The position numbers were made by a program, and so were the translations under genes. Of a DNA stretch of 64,000 nt, positions 10,239 through 20,395 are shown piece after piece. The notes beneath the pieces are model-generated. The model was not told where the DNA came from and searched no databases. It worked only from the letters and a program-made list of their open reading frames with translations. Source of the stretch: Nonomuraea angiospora (lineage in GTDB: Bacteria; Actinomycetota; Actinomycetes; Streptosporangiales; Streptosporangiaceae); contig NZ_JADBEK010000001.1 of the NCBI RefSeq assembly GCF_014873145.1, positions 4,836,001-4,900,000 of the forward strand, written 5' to 3'. The number at the start of each line of letters is the position of its first letter. Within the stretch, counting starts at the first letter, position 1.

Positions 10239-10448
10239 GGGCCGACGGTGAACGGGCCGACGGTGAACGGGCCGACGGTGAACGGGCCGACGGTGAACGG
10301 GCCGACGGTGAACGGGCCGACGGTGAACGGGCCGACGGTGAACGGGCCGACGGTGAACGGGCCGACGGTGAACGGGCCGACGGTGAACGGGCCGACGGTG
10401 AACGGGCCGACGGTGAACGGGCCGACGGTGAACGGGCCGACGGTGAAG
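10239..10448. repeat. 15-bp tandem repeat (14 copies, 13 perfect)
   Basis: GGGCCGACGGTGAAC is repeated head to tail in perfect register, the last copy ending in G. Degenerate 15/30-bp relatives (GTGAAGGGGCTG variants) extend upstream to about 10030. The unit length is a multiple of three, so it is open in several frames on both strands, for example (TVNGP)n on plus. It fills the gap between two minus-strand genes. Confidence 0.93.
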
Positions 10449-10494
10449 GGATGGGGTGGCTTGTGGGGTGAGGGGGATGGCGTGGAACTGAGGG

Positions 10495-11229
10495 TTATGA
10501 GGTGGTGGTCAGGTGGGTGCGGACGAGGAGGGCGGCGCCGGCTACGGCGGCGGGCATGGCGATGACCGCGACGAACGGCACCAGGAACAGCAGGAACCCC
10601 ACCACCCCGAACCCCAGCGCCCCGGCCTTGTTGGCGCGCAACAGCGCGAAGCGTTGCTTGCGGGCCATCCCCCGCCGCTCCAGCGCCAGCGTGGTGAGCT
10701 CCACCGTCAGGAAGAAGCCGGAGACGAGCGCCCCGAGCACCGGCACCACCGTCTGGCCGATCACCGGGACGAAGCCCAGGAAGAACAGCGGGATCGTGAA
10801 AAGGAGCACGTAGAACAGCGTGATCACGCTGTCCCTGAGCGAGCGCGGCAGGGTGCGCCACCACGGTTGCTCGTCGGCGTCGGGAAGCGGGTCCACCTCG
10901 GCCGACAGCCGCTCGTAGAACGGCTCCCCGATCGCCAGGGTGATTGCGGTGAAGGTGAGTACGGCCAGCGCCAGCCCTCCGAGGAACAGCAGGATCCCCA
11001 CCAGCGTCCTGAACAGGTCACGCCACCCCCACGACTCCGCGAACGGCGTCAGGAACGCGGCCAGGTCGGTGGCGTGCGTGCCCAGCAAGATCAGCGCCGC
11101 GATGTACACCGCGAACGCGATCAGCGCAGGGATCAGCCCGAACAGCCACCACCGCCCGTGCCTGGCGACCCACCCCAACCCCTGGAAGAAGAAGCCGACG
11201 CCGGACGTGAAGTCGCGCAGTGATCGCAT
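10495..11229 (-). CDS. EI24 domain-containing (CysZ-like) membrane protein
   Basis: 244 residues with about four long hydrophobic segments: WWLFGLIPALIAFAVYIAAL, LVGILLFLGGLALAVLTF, VITLFYVLLFTIPLFFLGFV and a C-terminal GFGVVGFLLFLVPFVAVIAM. It also has the EI24/CysZ features GEPFYERLSAEVD and PVIGQTVVPVLGALVSGFF. CysZ relatives in proteobacteria carry sulfate; the actinobacterial branch is uncharacterised, so transport is only inferred. It sits 10 bp after maf on the same strand, suggesting co-transcription. Confidence 0.87.
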   Translation of the reverse strand: MRSLRDFTSGVGFFFQGLGWVARHGRWWLFGLIPALIAFAVYIAALILLGTHATDLAAFLTPFAESWGWRDLFRTLVGILLFLGGLALAVLTFTAITLAIGEPFYERLSAEVDPLPDADEQPWWRTLPRSLRDSVITLFYVLLFTIPLFFLGFVPVIGQTVVPVLGALVSGFFLTVELTTLALERRGMARKQRFALLRANKAGALGFGVVGFLLFLVPFVAVIAMPAAVAGAALLVRTHLTTTS

Positions 11230-11239
11230 GCCCGGCAGG

Positions 11240-11821
11240 CTAGCGCCAGAACGACGTCACCGCGTAGCCCAGCTCCGCGAACAGGCCCCGCAGCAGCGGC
11301 AGTGAGATGCCGATCACGTTGCCGTGGTCGCCTTCGATGCCCTCGATGAACCAGCCGCCGCGCCCGTCGATGCTGAAGGCCCCGGCCACGCTGAGCGGCT
11401 CACCCGTGGCGATGTACGCGGTGATCTCGTCGTCGGACGGCTGGCCGAAGCGGACCACGGTGGTGGCGACCTCCGCCGCCTGCTTGCCCGCGGCCACGTC
11501 GATCACGCAGTGGCCCGTCACCAGGCGTCCCGTGCGCCCGCGCATGAGCCGCCAGCGCTCGGCGGCCTCCTCCGGCGTGGCGGGCTTGCCGTACGGGCGG
11601 CCGTCCAGCTCCAGGATCGAGTCGCAGCCGATGACCAGGCCCTCGTCGAGCTCGTTCGCGACCGCCTCCGCCTTGGCCTTGGCGAGCACGAGGCTGAGTG
11701 CCGCCGGGGTGTGCGCGGAGAAGGAGTCCTCGTCGACGCCGCTGACGATCACCTTGGGGTCGAGCCCGGCGCTGCGGAGGAGGGCGAGGCGGGCGGGGGA
11801 GGCTGAGGCCAGAACGATCAC
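11240..11821 (-). CDS. maf: Maf-family nucleotide pyrophosphatase
   Basis: 193 residues covering the whole Maf/Ham1-like fold: N-terminal [18 protein letters not shown], central [18 protein letters not shown] with the catalytic Asp, then [12 protein letters not shown] and C-terminal [20 protein letters not shown]. Maf proteins hydrolyse non-canonical or damaged nucleoside triphosphates (dTTP/UTP or m7GTP classes) and affect septation when overproduced. The subclass cannot be assigned by eye. It is the first gene of a probable two-gene unit with the EI24 gene. Confidence 0.95.
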   Translation of the reverse strand: MIVLASASPARLALLRSAGLDPKVIVSGVDEDSFSAHTPAALSLVLAKAKAEAVANELDEGLVIGCDSILELDGRPYGKPATPEEAAERWRLMRGRTGRLVTGHCVIDVAAGKQAAEVATTVVRFGQPSDDEITAYIATGEPLSVAGAFSIDGRGGWFIEGIEGDHGNVIGISLPLLRGLFAELGYAVTSFWR

Positions 11822-11855
11822 TGCATAAGCCTACCGTTGACCTGCGCCGCGTCAT

Positions 11856-12566
11856 TCACCAGTCGGGGTTCGAGGTGCCAGGGGCCACCTGGCGCGGGTC
11901 CTCACGCGGGTCCTCTTCCTGGAAGCCGCCGGTGCGCCCGGTTCCGTTCTCGAAGTCGCCCTCCTCGTGGCCGTCCGGGGCTCCGGTGTGGCCCGTGGTG
12001 CCGGTGCCGAAGGGCGAGCGGGACTCGTACGGCCCGCCCTGCGCGGGCACCCCGCCGCCGAAGAGGGCGTCCAGCAGGTCCTGGAGCAGCTCGCCCAGCT
12101 CGCCCGGGCGGGCCGGCTGTTCGCGGTCCAGGTCGTCGGCCATGGCGCTCGCGTTCATGCCGCGGCTCGTGGCCCGGTTCGCGAGCAGGGACATGATCAT
12201 GGGCGCGACGAGGGGCAGCAGCCTCATGATGATCGCCGGGTCGACCCCGGCGAAGCGCGCCAGCCCGTCCGCGGCCTGCTCCGTTCCCTGGCCGCCCAGG
12301 ACGTGGCCGAGGATGCTGTGCCCGTCGCGGGTCAGCGAGGCCACGTCGCCGGTGAACGGATCGGTGTCCACGTGGTCGTCCAGGGCCGCGCGCAGGGCGT
12401 CGGCGCCGTCCGGGTGACGGGCGTTGCGGGCCATGCCTCCGATGATGACGCCCGACACGGCCTCGACCACGTCGCGGGCCATGGTTGTGTCCGTGCCGAG
12501 CATTCCGGCGATCTGCTCCAGCCCTGAGTCTCCGAGCTCGGTGAGGAGCTCGTCAGTCAGTGTCAC
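11856..12566 (-). CDS. DUF937 domain-containing protein
   Basis: 236 residues. Residues ~1-150 match DUF937: LGDSGLEQIAGMLGTDTTMA, DGHSILGHVLGGQG, FAGVDPAIIMRLLPLVAPMI and MSLLANRATSRGM. The C-terminal ~85 residues are Gly/Pro/acidic-rich and probably disordered. Members of this family are of unknown function and resemble YidB. GTG at 12566 is preceded by GGGGGA at good spacing. The frame is open 18 codons further, but without a ribosome site. Confidence 0.85.
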   Translation of the reverse strand: MTLTDELLTELGDSGLEQIAGMLGTDTTMARDVVEAVSGVIIGGMARNARHPDGADALRAALDDHVDTDPFTGDVASLTRDGHSILGHVLGGQGTEQAADGLARFAGVDPAIIMRLLPLVAPMIMSLLANRATSRGMNASAMADDLDREQPARPGELGELLQDLLDALFGGGVPAQGGPYESRSPFGTGTTGHTGAPDGHEEGDFENGTGRTGGFQEEDPREDPRQVAPGTSNPDW

Positions 12567-12633
12567 GACAGTCCCCCGATCGTTGTTCCGGGAGAGCTGC
12601 CCTGACCAGGGCCGGAGCAATGCCCGATTTGCG

Positions 12634-14568
<1,935 letters not shown>

Positions 14569-14604
14569 GGCGTCACTCCCCACATCGCCGCATACATGAT
14601 CCTT

Positions 14605-15519
14605 TTAGCCTAGAACACGCACCCCGGCGACCACGCGGCCGATGTCTCGCCACTGCTTGCGCTGCGAGTCAGGCACTGTGACGAACGCCAGCCCCGGCTT
14701 ACTCATTCCCCCGTCCATCACGACGACGGCCGCCCGCGACTGATGCTTGCCGTATTTGACGCGATATACGAGCATCCATCCGTTCTTGACCGGTTGTGAG
14801 GCGAGCCAGGTGATCCTGGAGCCCTTGGGGTGGTGGTTGAGCGTCCAGCGGGCCGCGAGCAGCGCCGTGTCGCGCGGGGACTTCTGCCGCATGGTCGGGA
14901 GCGGGCATGTGACGAACATCCCACGCACGCCGGTGCGCGCCTTGGGGAGCACCTGCTTGGTGGTGAACGGCGCGGCGCCGTACGACTTCCACGGCTTGGA
15001 GAGGTTCGGCACGATCAGGCCGGTGCGCCTGTCCTTGACGACCTTCCTGGTCGGGGAGGCCAGGCGTAGCCGCTTGATCCGGCCCGTCAGCTTGGGGACG
15101 CGCGGGTCGGCGTACAGGGCCTCCATGGCCGTGTAACCGGGCGCGAGCGACGAGCCGGGCGAGGGCGAGGGCATCGCCTCCGCCGCGAGGGTCGGCGGCG
15201 CAGAAGCAGAAGCAGATGCCGAGGGAGGAGCCGCGGTGGAAGGTGCGGGGCCGGACGAGGACGGTGCGGCCGGCGGCGCGGTTACCGGCCCCGCCGCGAC
15301 CTCGTCCGGCCCTGCCGGGAACACCACCACGACCAGCGCCACGGCCACGGCCGCGGCTACGCCGATCGCGGCGAGCCCCCGGTACACCACCCGCATCCGG
15401 ATATCTCCGATACGGGAGCGTTTGGGCGGAGAAGCAGGGGTTCCGGGCCTCGCCGCGGTCCTCACTTGGGAACCCTTGATCTCTTCTTCCCCATCGAGCA
15501 CGAGCGGAGCGTACGACAT
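14605..15519 (-). CDS. hypothetical membrane-anchored protein
   Basis: 304 residues, family not recognised. Residues ~41-65 form a single transmembrane anchor (VYRGLAAIGVAAAVAVALVV). Then comes an ~80-residue Pro/Ala/Ser linker (TAPPAAPSSSGPAPSTAAPP), and an extracytoplasmic domain with GVRGMFVTCPLPTMRQ and GWMLVYRVKYGKHQSRAAVV. The topology suggests a periplasm-side sensor or wall-associated protein with a cytoplasmic N-terminus of ~40 residues. Its start lies 39 bp from the divergent DUF3616 gene, so promoters probably overlap. No strong ribosome site is visible. Confidence 0.75.
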   Translation of the reverse strand: MSYAPLVLDGEEEIKGSQVRTAARPGTPASPPKRSRIGDIRMRVVYRGLAAIGVAAAVAVALVVVVFPAGPDEVAAGPVTAPPAAPSSSGPAPSTAAPPSASASASAPPTLAAEAMPSPSPGSSLAPGYTAMEALYADPRVPKLTGRIKRLRLASPTRKVVKDRRTGLIVPNLSKPWKSYGAAPFTTKQVLPKARTGVRGMFVTCPLPTMRQKSPRDTALLAARWTLNHHPKGSRITWLASQPVKNGWMLVYRVKYGKHQSRAAVVVMDGGMSKPGLAFVTVPDSQRKQWRDIGRVVAGVRVLG

Positions 15520-15558
15520 ATCCGGCCATTGCGCCTTGGAAGCTACCGAAGTGCAATC

Positions 15559-16527
15559 ATGGGCGGCGTGGAACAGGTTGAGCTGCGATTCGACCACGCC
15601 TCGCGAGCGGCCCGAACGCACACGAACCTCTCAGCGATCCGGCAGGGCTCCGCCGGTCTCTGGGTGGCCGGCGACGAGACCGCGACCTTCGAGCACCTGA
15701 CATGGCTGGGCGACCATTTCGGCGACCAGCGCACGTACCCGCTGGCCGACTACGTGGACCTGCCCGCGGGCCCCGAGGACGAGGCCGACATCGAGGGGCT
15801 GGCCCGCGCGAACGGCTACCTCTGGCTGGTCGGCTCGCACAGCCTCAAGCGCAAGAAGGTCAAGTCGAAGGACCCGGACAAGGCCGCCGACCGGCTGGCC
15901 ACGGTGGTCAGGGAGGAGAACCGGTTCATCCTGACCCGGCTGCCGCTCCATGACGAGACGCCCGGCCCTGGAACGATCCTCTCCGGCCGGGACAACCTGA
16001 CCACGCACCTGCGCGGCGACCGGCACCTGGCGCCGTTCCTGGAGCTGCCCGGCAAGGACAACGGGCTCGACGTCGAGGGCATCGCCGTCGTGTCCGAGCG
16101 GATCTACCTCGGGCTGCGCGGCCCCGTGCTGCGGGGCTGGGCGGTGCTGCTGGAGCTGCGGCTGGAGGAAGCGGGCAGGTCACGGCTGCGGCTTCGGGAG
16201 CCGTACCGCAAGCACTTCCTGAACCTGGGCGGGCTGGGCGTGCGGGACCTCTGCCCGGACGGGGACTCGCTGCTGATCCTCGCCGGCCCGACCATGGACC
16301 TCGACGGTCCCGTACGGGTCGTGCGCTGGCGGCCCGGCACCAGGCAGGGGGTCGTCCCCGAGGGCGAGCTGGAGACGGTGATCGAGCTGCCGCACGGCGT
16401 GAAGTGCGACCACCCCGAGGGGCTGGCGCTGCTGGCCGACGGCAGGCTCATGGTCGTGTACGACAGCCCGTCGCCCGCGCGGTTCACCCCGGCGGGCGGC
16501 GTGCTGGCGGACGTCTTCACGGTCTAG
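15559..16527 (+). CDS. DUF3616 domain-containing protein
   Basis: 322 residues with beta-propeller-like repeated strands: DVEGIAVVSERIYLGLRGPV, LGVRDLCPDGDSLLILAGPT and CDHPEGLALLADGRLMVVYD. These match DUF3616, a family often annotated as a phytase-like or strictosidine-synthase-like propeller of unknown role. There is no signal peptide. ATG at 15559 fits; GTG at 15568 is an alternative. The last 12 bases are duplicated 38 bp downstream. Confidence 0.87.
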   Translation: MGGVEQVELRFDHASRAARTHTNLSAIRQGSAGLWVAGDETATFEHLTWLGDHFGDQRTYPLADYVDLPAGPEDEADIEGLARANGYLWLVGSHSLKRKKVKSKDPDKAADRLATVVREENRFILTRLPLHDETPGPGTILSGRDNLTTHLRGDRHLAPFLELPGKDNGLDVEGIAVVSERIYLGLRGPVLRGWAVLLELRLEEAGRSRLRLREPYRKHFLNLGGLGVRDLCPDGDSLLILAGPTMDLDGPVRVVRWRPGTRQGVVPEGELETVIELPHGVKCDHPEGLALLADGRLMVVYDSPSPARFTPAGGVLADVFTV

Positions 16528-16591
16528 CGACGCGCCCGTGCGACCAGGGCGCCTTCACGGTCTAGCGACGCGCCCGCGCAACCAGGGCGCC
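16516..16591. repeat. 38-bp tandem duplication at converging gene ends
   Basis: Two adjacent 38-bp copies (36/38 identical) start TTCACGGTCTAGCGACGCGC at 16516 and 16554. The first carries the DUF3616 stop codon; the second overlaps the C-terminal codons and stop of the converging minus-strand gene. Confidence 0.9.
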
Positions 16592-17214
16592 TCGGCCACG
16601 AACGTGCACGAGCCCGGCTCGATCTCCGTGAAGCCGGCGTCGCGCACCACGGGCAGCCCCGCGGCGGCCATGGCGTCGAAGTCGCCCTGGGAGGCCGCGG
16701 TGCGCACGGACACCGCGAGGCCGCGGGCGCGCCAGGCCTCCCGCTCGGCCGCGTCGCTGGCCCACCAGGCGAGCTGGGCGGCGTGCCCGGCCTGCGCCAT
16801 GGCCTTGCCCGCGGACATGGCCAGGCCCGGGTTGGCCCACAGGACCGGCGCCTGCGCGGGCGGCGGATCGGCGGTGTCGGTCAGCTCGGTGCCGCCCACC
16901 TGCAGCCGCGCGAGGTCCCGGGGCCAGCCGTCGAGCGGCACAGGCGGATGTACGCGCACCTCGGCCGTGCGGTGCTCGACGGTGCGCCCCGGCAGCGCGA
17001 CCGCCCTGCGCCACTCGGCGCCCCTGGCCCGGCGGACCACCTTGCGGATCTTGCCGGTGGACTGCCAGGAGTGCAGCTCGGCGGCCCACTCGCCGGGGTC
17101 GTCCAGCAGGCTCAGCACGGCCGTGGCGGCCGCTTCCAGCGCGTCGGTGCGTTCGGGAGGCGCGGCCCTCTCGATCCTGACGACCAGCGGCAGGACATAT
17201 AGCTCAGAATTCAT
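16555..17214 (-). CDS. peptidyl-tRNA hydrolase 2-like protein
   Basis: 219 residues. The C-terminal ~95 residues carry Pth2-type signatures: LAMSAGKAMAQAGHAAQLAW and VVRDAGFTEIEPGSCTFVA. In archaeal/eukaryotic Pth2 these regions hold the catalytic Lys/His and Asp. The N-terminal ~115 residues (LPLVVRIERAAPPERTDALE, RGAEWRRAVALPG) are not recognised. Likely cytosolic tRNA- or nucleotide-related hydrolase; activity is inferred. Its start overlaps the MFS gene stop in an ATGA, so the two are translationally coupled. The last codons (RVARP) lie in the 38-bp duplication. Confidence 0.75.
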   Translation of the reverse strand: MNSELYVLPLVVRIERAAPPERTDALEAAATAVLSLLDDPGEWAAELHSWQSTGKIRKVVRRARGAEWRRAVALPGRTVEHRTAEVRVHPPVPLDGWPRDLARLQVGGTELTDTADPPPAQAPVLWANPGLAMSAGKAMAQAGHAAQLAWWASDAAEREAWRARGLAVSVRTAASQGDFDAMAAAGLPVVRDAGFTEIEPGSCTFVAEAPWLRGRVARP

Positions 17215-18473
17215 CGCTCTCTAGAATGCACGATCGCCACGGACATGCCCGCGGCGAGGAGGCACAGGGCGCCGGCGCCGTACCAGGCGAGGTCGTAAGC
17301 GCCCAGGTGGTCGCGGGTGAGCCCGGCGGCGACGGCGGCGAACGCGGCGCCCACCTGGTGCGAGCCGAACACCCACCCGAACACCACCGCTCCGTCGGCC
17401 CCGTAGATCCGCCGGCACAGCGCCACCGTGGGCGGCACGGTCGCCACCCAGTCCAGCCCGTAGAACACGATGAAGATCAGCATGCTGGGCTCGGTCGTGG
17501 CCGCGAACAGGCTCGGCAGCACCATCAGGGACAGCCCGCGCAGCGCGTAGTAGACGCCGAGCAGCACCTTGGGGTCGATCCGGTCGCTGAGCCAGCCGGA
17601 GGCGATCGTGCCCGCGATGTCGAAGATCCCGATGACCGCCAGCAGGCCGGCGGCCACGGGCTCGGCCATGCCGTGGTCGTGCGCGGCGGGGATGAAGTGG
17701 GTGCCGACCAGGCCGTTCGTGCTGGCGCCGCAGATCGCGAAACCGCCGGCGAGCAGCCAGAACGGCCGGGTCCTGGCCGCCGCGGCGAGCACGGTGACCG
17801 CCCGGACGGCCGCGTTCACCTTGCCCGGCGCGGTCCGAACCGCGCCCGGCTCCGCCCCGAGAGCCGTCGTGCCCACGTCGGCGGGATGGTCGCGCAGCAG
17901 CCACCACACGAACGGCACCACCGCCAGCGCCGCGGCCGCCACGGTCAGCGAGGCGAAGCGCCATCCCGGTCCCTCGGCGAGCTGGGCCAGCACGGGCAGG
18001 AAGATCAGCTGCCCGGTGGCGCCGGCCGCGGTGAGCACGCCCGTGACCAGCCCGCGGTGCCGGACGAACCAGCGGTCCACCACGGTCGCGGCGAACACCA
18101 GCGCCATCGAGCCCGTCCCGAGCCCGACGAGCACGCCCCAGAACAGCAGGAGCTGCCAGCTCGCCGTCATCAGCACGGTCAGGCCGCTGCCCGCGGCGAT
18201 CAGCAGCAGCGCGAGGGAGACCACGCGGCGCATGCCGAAGCGGTCCATCAGGGCGGCGGCGAAGGGGGCGGTCAGGCCGTAGAGCACCAGGTTGACGGAG
18301 ACGGCCAGGGAGATCGTGCCGGCCGACCAGCCGAACTCCTCATGCAGGGGGGTGATCAGTACGCCGGGGGTGGCGCGGAACCCGGCCGCGCCCAGGATCG
18401 CCACGAAGGCGACGGCCGCCACGAACCAGGCCCGGTGCAGGCGGCGCGTGGGGGCGGTGGTGCTCAACGTCAT
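17211..18473 (-). CDS. MFS transporter
   Basis: 420 residues with 12 predicted hydrophobic segments. It has the MFS loop 2-3 motif MDRFGMRRVVS and the second-half counterpart GWLSDRIDPKVLLG. Helix 4-5 GVLTAAGATGQLIFLPVL is like that of the oxalate/formate and monocarboxylate-type permeases. Inner-membrane exporter or importer; substrate unknown. It is the first gene of a two-gene unit with the Pth2-like gene and faces the GlxA/AraC regulator across 71 bp, so that regulator is the likely controller. Confidence 0.9.
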   Translation of the reverse strand: MTLSTTAPTRRLHRAWFVAAVAFVAILGAAGFRATPGVLITPLHEEFGWSAGTISLAVSVNLVLYGLTAPFAAALMDRFGMRRVVSLALLLIAAGSGLTVLMTASWQLLLFWGVLVGLGTGSMALVFAATVVDRWFVRHRGLVTGVLTAAGATGQLIFLPVLAQLAEGPGWRFASLTVAAAALAVVPFVWWLLRDHPADVGTTALGAEPGAVRTAPGKVNAAVRAVTVLAAAARTRPFWLLAGGFAICGASTNGLVGTHFIPAAHDHGMAEPVAAGLLAVIGIFDIAGTIASGWLSDRIDPKVLLGVYYALRGLSLMVLPSLFAATTEPSMLIFIVFYGLDWVATVPPTVALCRRIYGADGAVVFGWVFGSHQVGAAFAAVAAGLTRDHLGAYDLAWYGAGALCLLAAGMSVAIVHSRER

Positions 18474-18544
18474 GCGCCAATCCTGCTTTATCCCCTTACA
18501 AGGTCACGAGTGGCCGGATGGTCAATATGTGAAAGAATTCGGCC

Positions 18545-19492
18545 ATGACACATCGTGTGGCAGTCGTCGTGCTCAACCACTTCGCCACGATCGACCTCGG
18601 CGTGCCCGGCCAGGTGTTCGGGACGGCCGAGACGGCGGACGGCGAGAAGTTGTACGAGGTGGTGACCTGTTCGGAGGGTCGGATGCCGGTCCGCTGCTCG
18701 GCGGGCTACAGCGTGCTGCCCGACCACGACCTCGACGTGCTCGACACCGCCGACACGGTCGTGGTGCCCGGCGTCCACGCGGGCCGGGCGCTGCTCGACG
18801 GCACGATCTCGGACACGCTGGCCGCGGCGCTCCGGGGACGGCCCAGGATCCTGTCGATCTGCACGGGGGCGTTCGTGCTGGCGGCGGCGGGCCTGCTCGA
18901 CGGGCGCCCGGCCACCACCCACTGGCGCGAGGCCGACCGGTTCGCCCGGCTCTTCCCGCAGGTCAAGCTCGACCCCGACGTGCTGTACGTGGACGACGGC
19001 GACGTGCTGACCTCGGCGGGCGTGGCGGCCGGGCTCGACCTGTGCTTCCACGTGGTCAGGAACGACCACGGCAGCGAGGTGGCCAACCGCGCGGCCCGCC
19101 GCTGCGTCATGCCGCCGTGGCGGGACGGCGGCCAGGCCCAGTACATCGACCGGCACCTGCCGGAGGCGGGCGGCGGCACGGCGGCCACCCGCGACTGGAT
19201 GCTGGCCCACCTGGACCGCCCGCTCGACCTGACCGCGCTGGCCGAGCACGCCAGGATGAGCGTGCGCACGTTCACCAGGCGTTTCCGCGACGAGACCGGC
19301 GTGAGCCCGGCCAGGTGGCTCAACGGCCAGCGGGTCCAGCACGCCAGGCACCTGCTGGAGACGACGGATCTGGGCGTGGAGGAGGTGGCCAGGAAGGCGG
19401 GGTTCGGGACGGCGGTCTCGCTCCGTCAGCATCTGCACGCGGCCGTCGGGGTTTCGCCGCTGGCGTACCGGCACACGTTCCGGCGACTCTGA
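18545..19492 (+). CDS. GlxA-family transcriptional regulator (DJ-1/PfpI + AraC)
   Basis: 315 residues. The N-terminal class I glutamine-amidotransferase-like domain (~1-180) has the nucleophile-elbow-like SICTGAFVLAAAGLLDGRPA and TTHW. The C-terminal AraC/XylS pair of helix-turn-helix motifs (~215-315) shows MSVRTFTRRFRDETGVSPAR and VARKAGFGTAVSLRQHL. The domain pairing defines GlxA-type regulators, which respond to small metabolites. It is divergent from the MFS exporter, the probable target. Confidence 0.92.
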   Translation: MTHRVAVVVLNHFATIDLGVPGQVFGTAETADGEKLYEVVTCSEGRMPVRCSAGYSVLPDHDLDVLDTADTVVVPGVHAGRALLDGTISDTLAAALRGRPRILSICTGAFVLAAAGLLDGRPATTHWREADRFARLFPQVKLDPDVLYVDDGDVLTSAGVAAGLDLCFHVVRNDHGSEVANRAARRCVMPPWRDGGQAQYIDRHLPEAGGGTAATRDWMLAHLDRPLDLTALAEHARMSVRTFTRRFRDETGVSPARWLNGQRVQHARHLLETTDLGVEEVARKAGFGTAVSLRQHLHAAVGVSPLAYRHTFRRL

Positions 19493-19564
19493 CTTTCTCC
19501 GGCAAATGCCACATTTCAGCCCCTACAATCGGCCCCAGGAAGATCGACTAGAAAGGGTCGTCAC

Positions 19565-20395
19565 ATGGCCGAGGCGGACCGCGTTCCCGCCGGGATCAAC
19601 CCGAACGTGCCCAGCGTCGCCCGCATGTACGACTACTACCTCGGCGGCCGCGACAACTTCGCCGCCGACCGCGAGGCGGCCGAGAAGATGATGGAGATCG
19701 GCCGGCGGATGGGCAACGACGCCCGCGAGATCGCCCTGGCCAACCGCGCCTTCATCGGTCATGCCGTACGCATGCTCGCCGAGGCCGGGGTGCGCCAGTT
19801 CGTCGACATCGGCGCGGGCCTGCCCACCCAGGACAACGTGCACCAGGTGGCCCAGCGGCACGCCCCCGGCTCCCGCGTCGTCTACGTCGACAACGACCCC
19901 ATCGTGCTGGTCCACGCCCGCGCGCTGCTGGCCAGGGACCCGGACGTGCTGGCGATCGAGGGCGACCTCAAGGATCCCGACGCCATCCTGGACGACCCGC
20001 GCGTCGCGGAGCACCTCGACCTCTCCCAGCCGTACGCCGTCCTGCTGGTCGCGGTGCTGCACTTCATCCACGACGACGCCGAGGCCGACCGGATCGCCGC
20101 ACGCATCCGCGAGCGCCTGCGGCCCGGGGGCCACCTGGTGCTGTCGCACCTGCTGTACGCGGGCCACGACATGGACGAGGTCGCGACGGCCGGCCAGCAA
20201 GTCTACTCCGGCACGACCTCGGGCGGCCTGGCGCGGCGCGGCTACGACGCGATCGCCTCCTACTTCGACGGCCTGGACCTGCTCGGCCCGGGCGTCGTGC
20301 CGGTGGCCGACTGGACGCCCGACGGCCGCCCCGGCGGCTCGTACGACCTCTCCAAGGGCGGCATCCTGGCCGGGGTGGGCCGCCGCCCGGCTTAG
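19565..20395 (+). CDS. SAM-dependent methyltransferase, DUF574 type
   Basis: 276 residues matching the DUF574/methyltransf_19 family: NPNVPSVARMYDYYLGGRDN at the N-terminus, ANRAFIGHAVRMLAEAGVRQ and the SAM-binding FVDIGAGLPTQDNVH with VVYVDNDPIVLVHA. These families are expanded in Streptomyces and Nonomuraea. Most are uncharacterised and many occur near stress or secondary-metabolism genes. ATG at 19565 has AGAAAGG upstream. It converges on the monooxygenase with a 4-bp overlap at the stops. Confidence 0.92.
   Translation: MAEADRVPAGINPNVPSVARMYDYYLGGRDNFAADREAAEKMMEIGRRMGNDAREIALANRAFIGHAVRMLAEAGVRQFVDIGAGLPTQDNVHQVAQRHAPGSRVVYVDNDPIVLVHARALLARDPDVLAIEGDLKDPDAILDDPRVAEHLDLSQPYAVLLVAVLHFIHDDAEADRIAARIRERLRPGGHLVLSHLLYAGHDMDEVATAGQQVYSGTTSGGLARRGYDAIASYFDGLDLLGPGVVPVADWTPDGRPGGSYDLSKGGILAGVGRRPA

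Noticed and set aside
10113..10565. 150-residue pentapeptide-repeat protein
   Set aside because: The frame is produced by a perfect 15-bp microsatellite-like array with no ribosome site, and runs antisense into the EI24 gene. Pentapeptide-repeat consensus A(D/N)LXX is not met.
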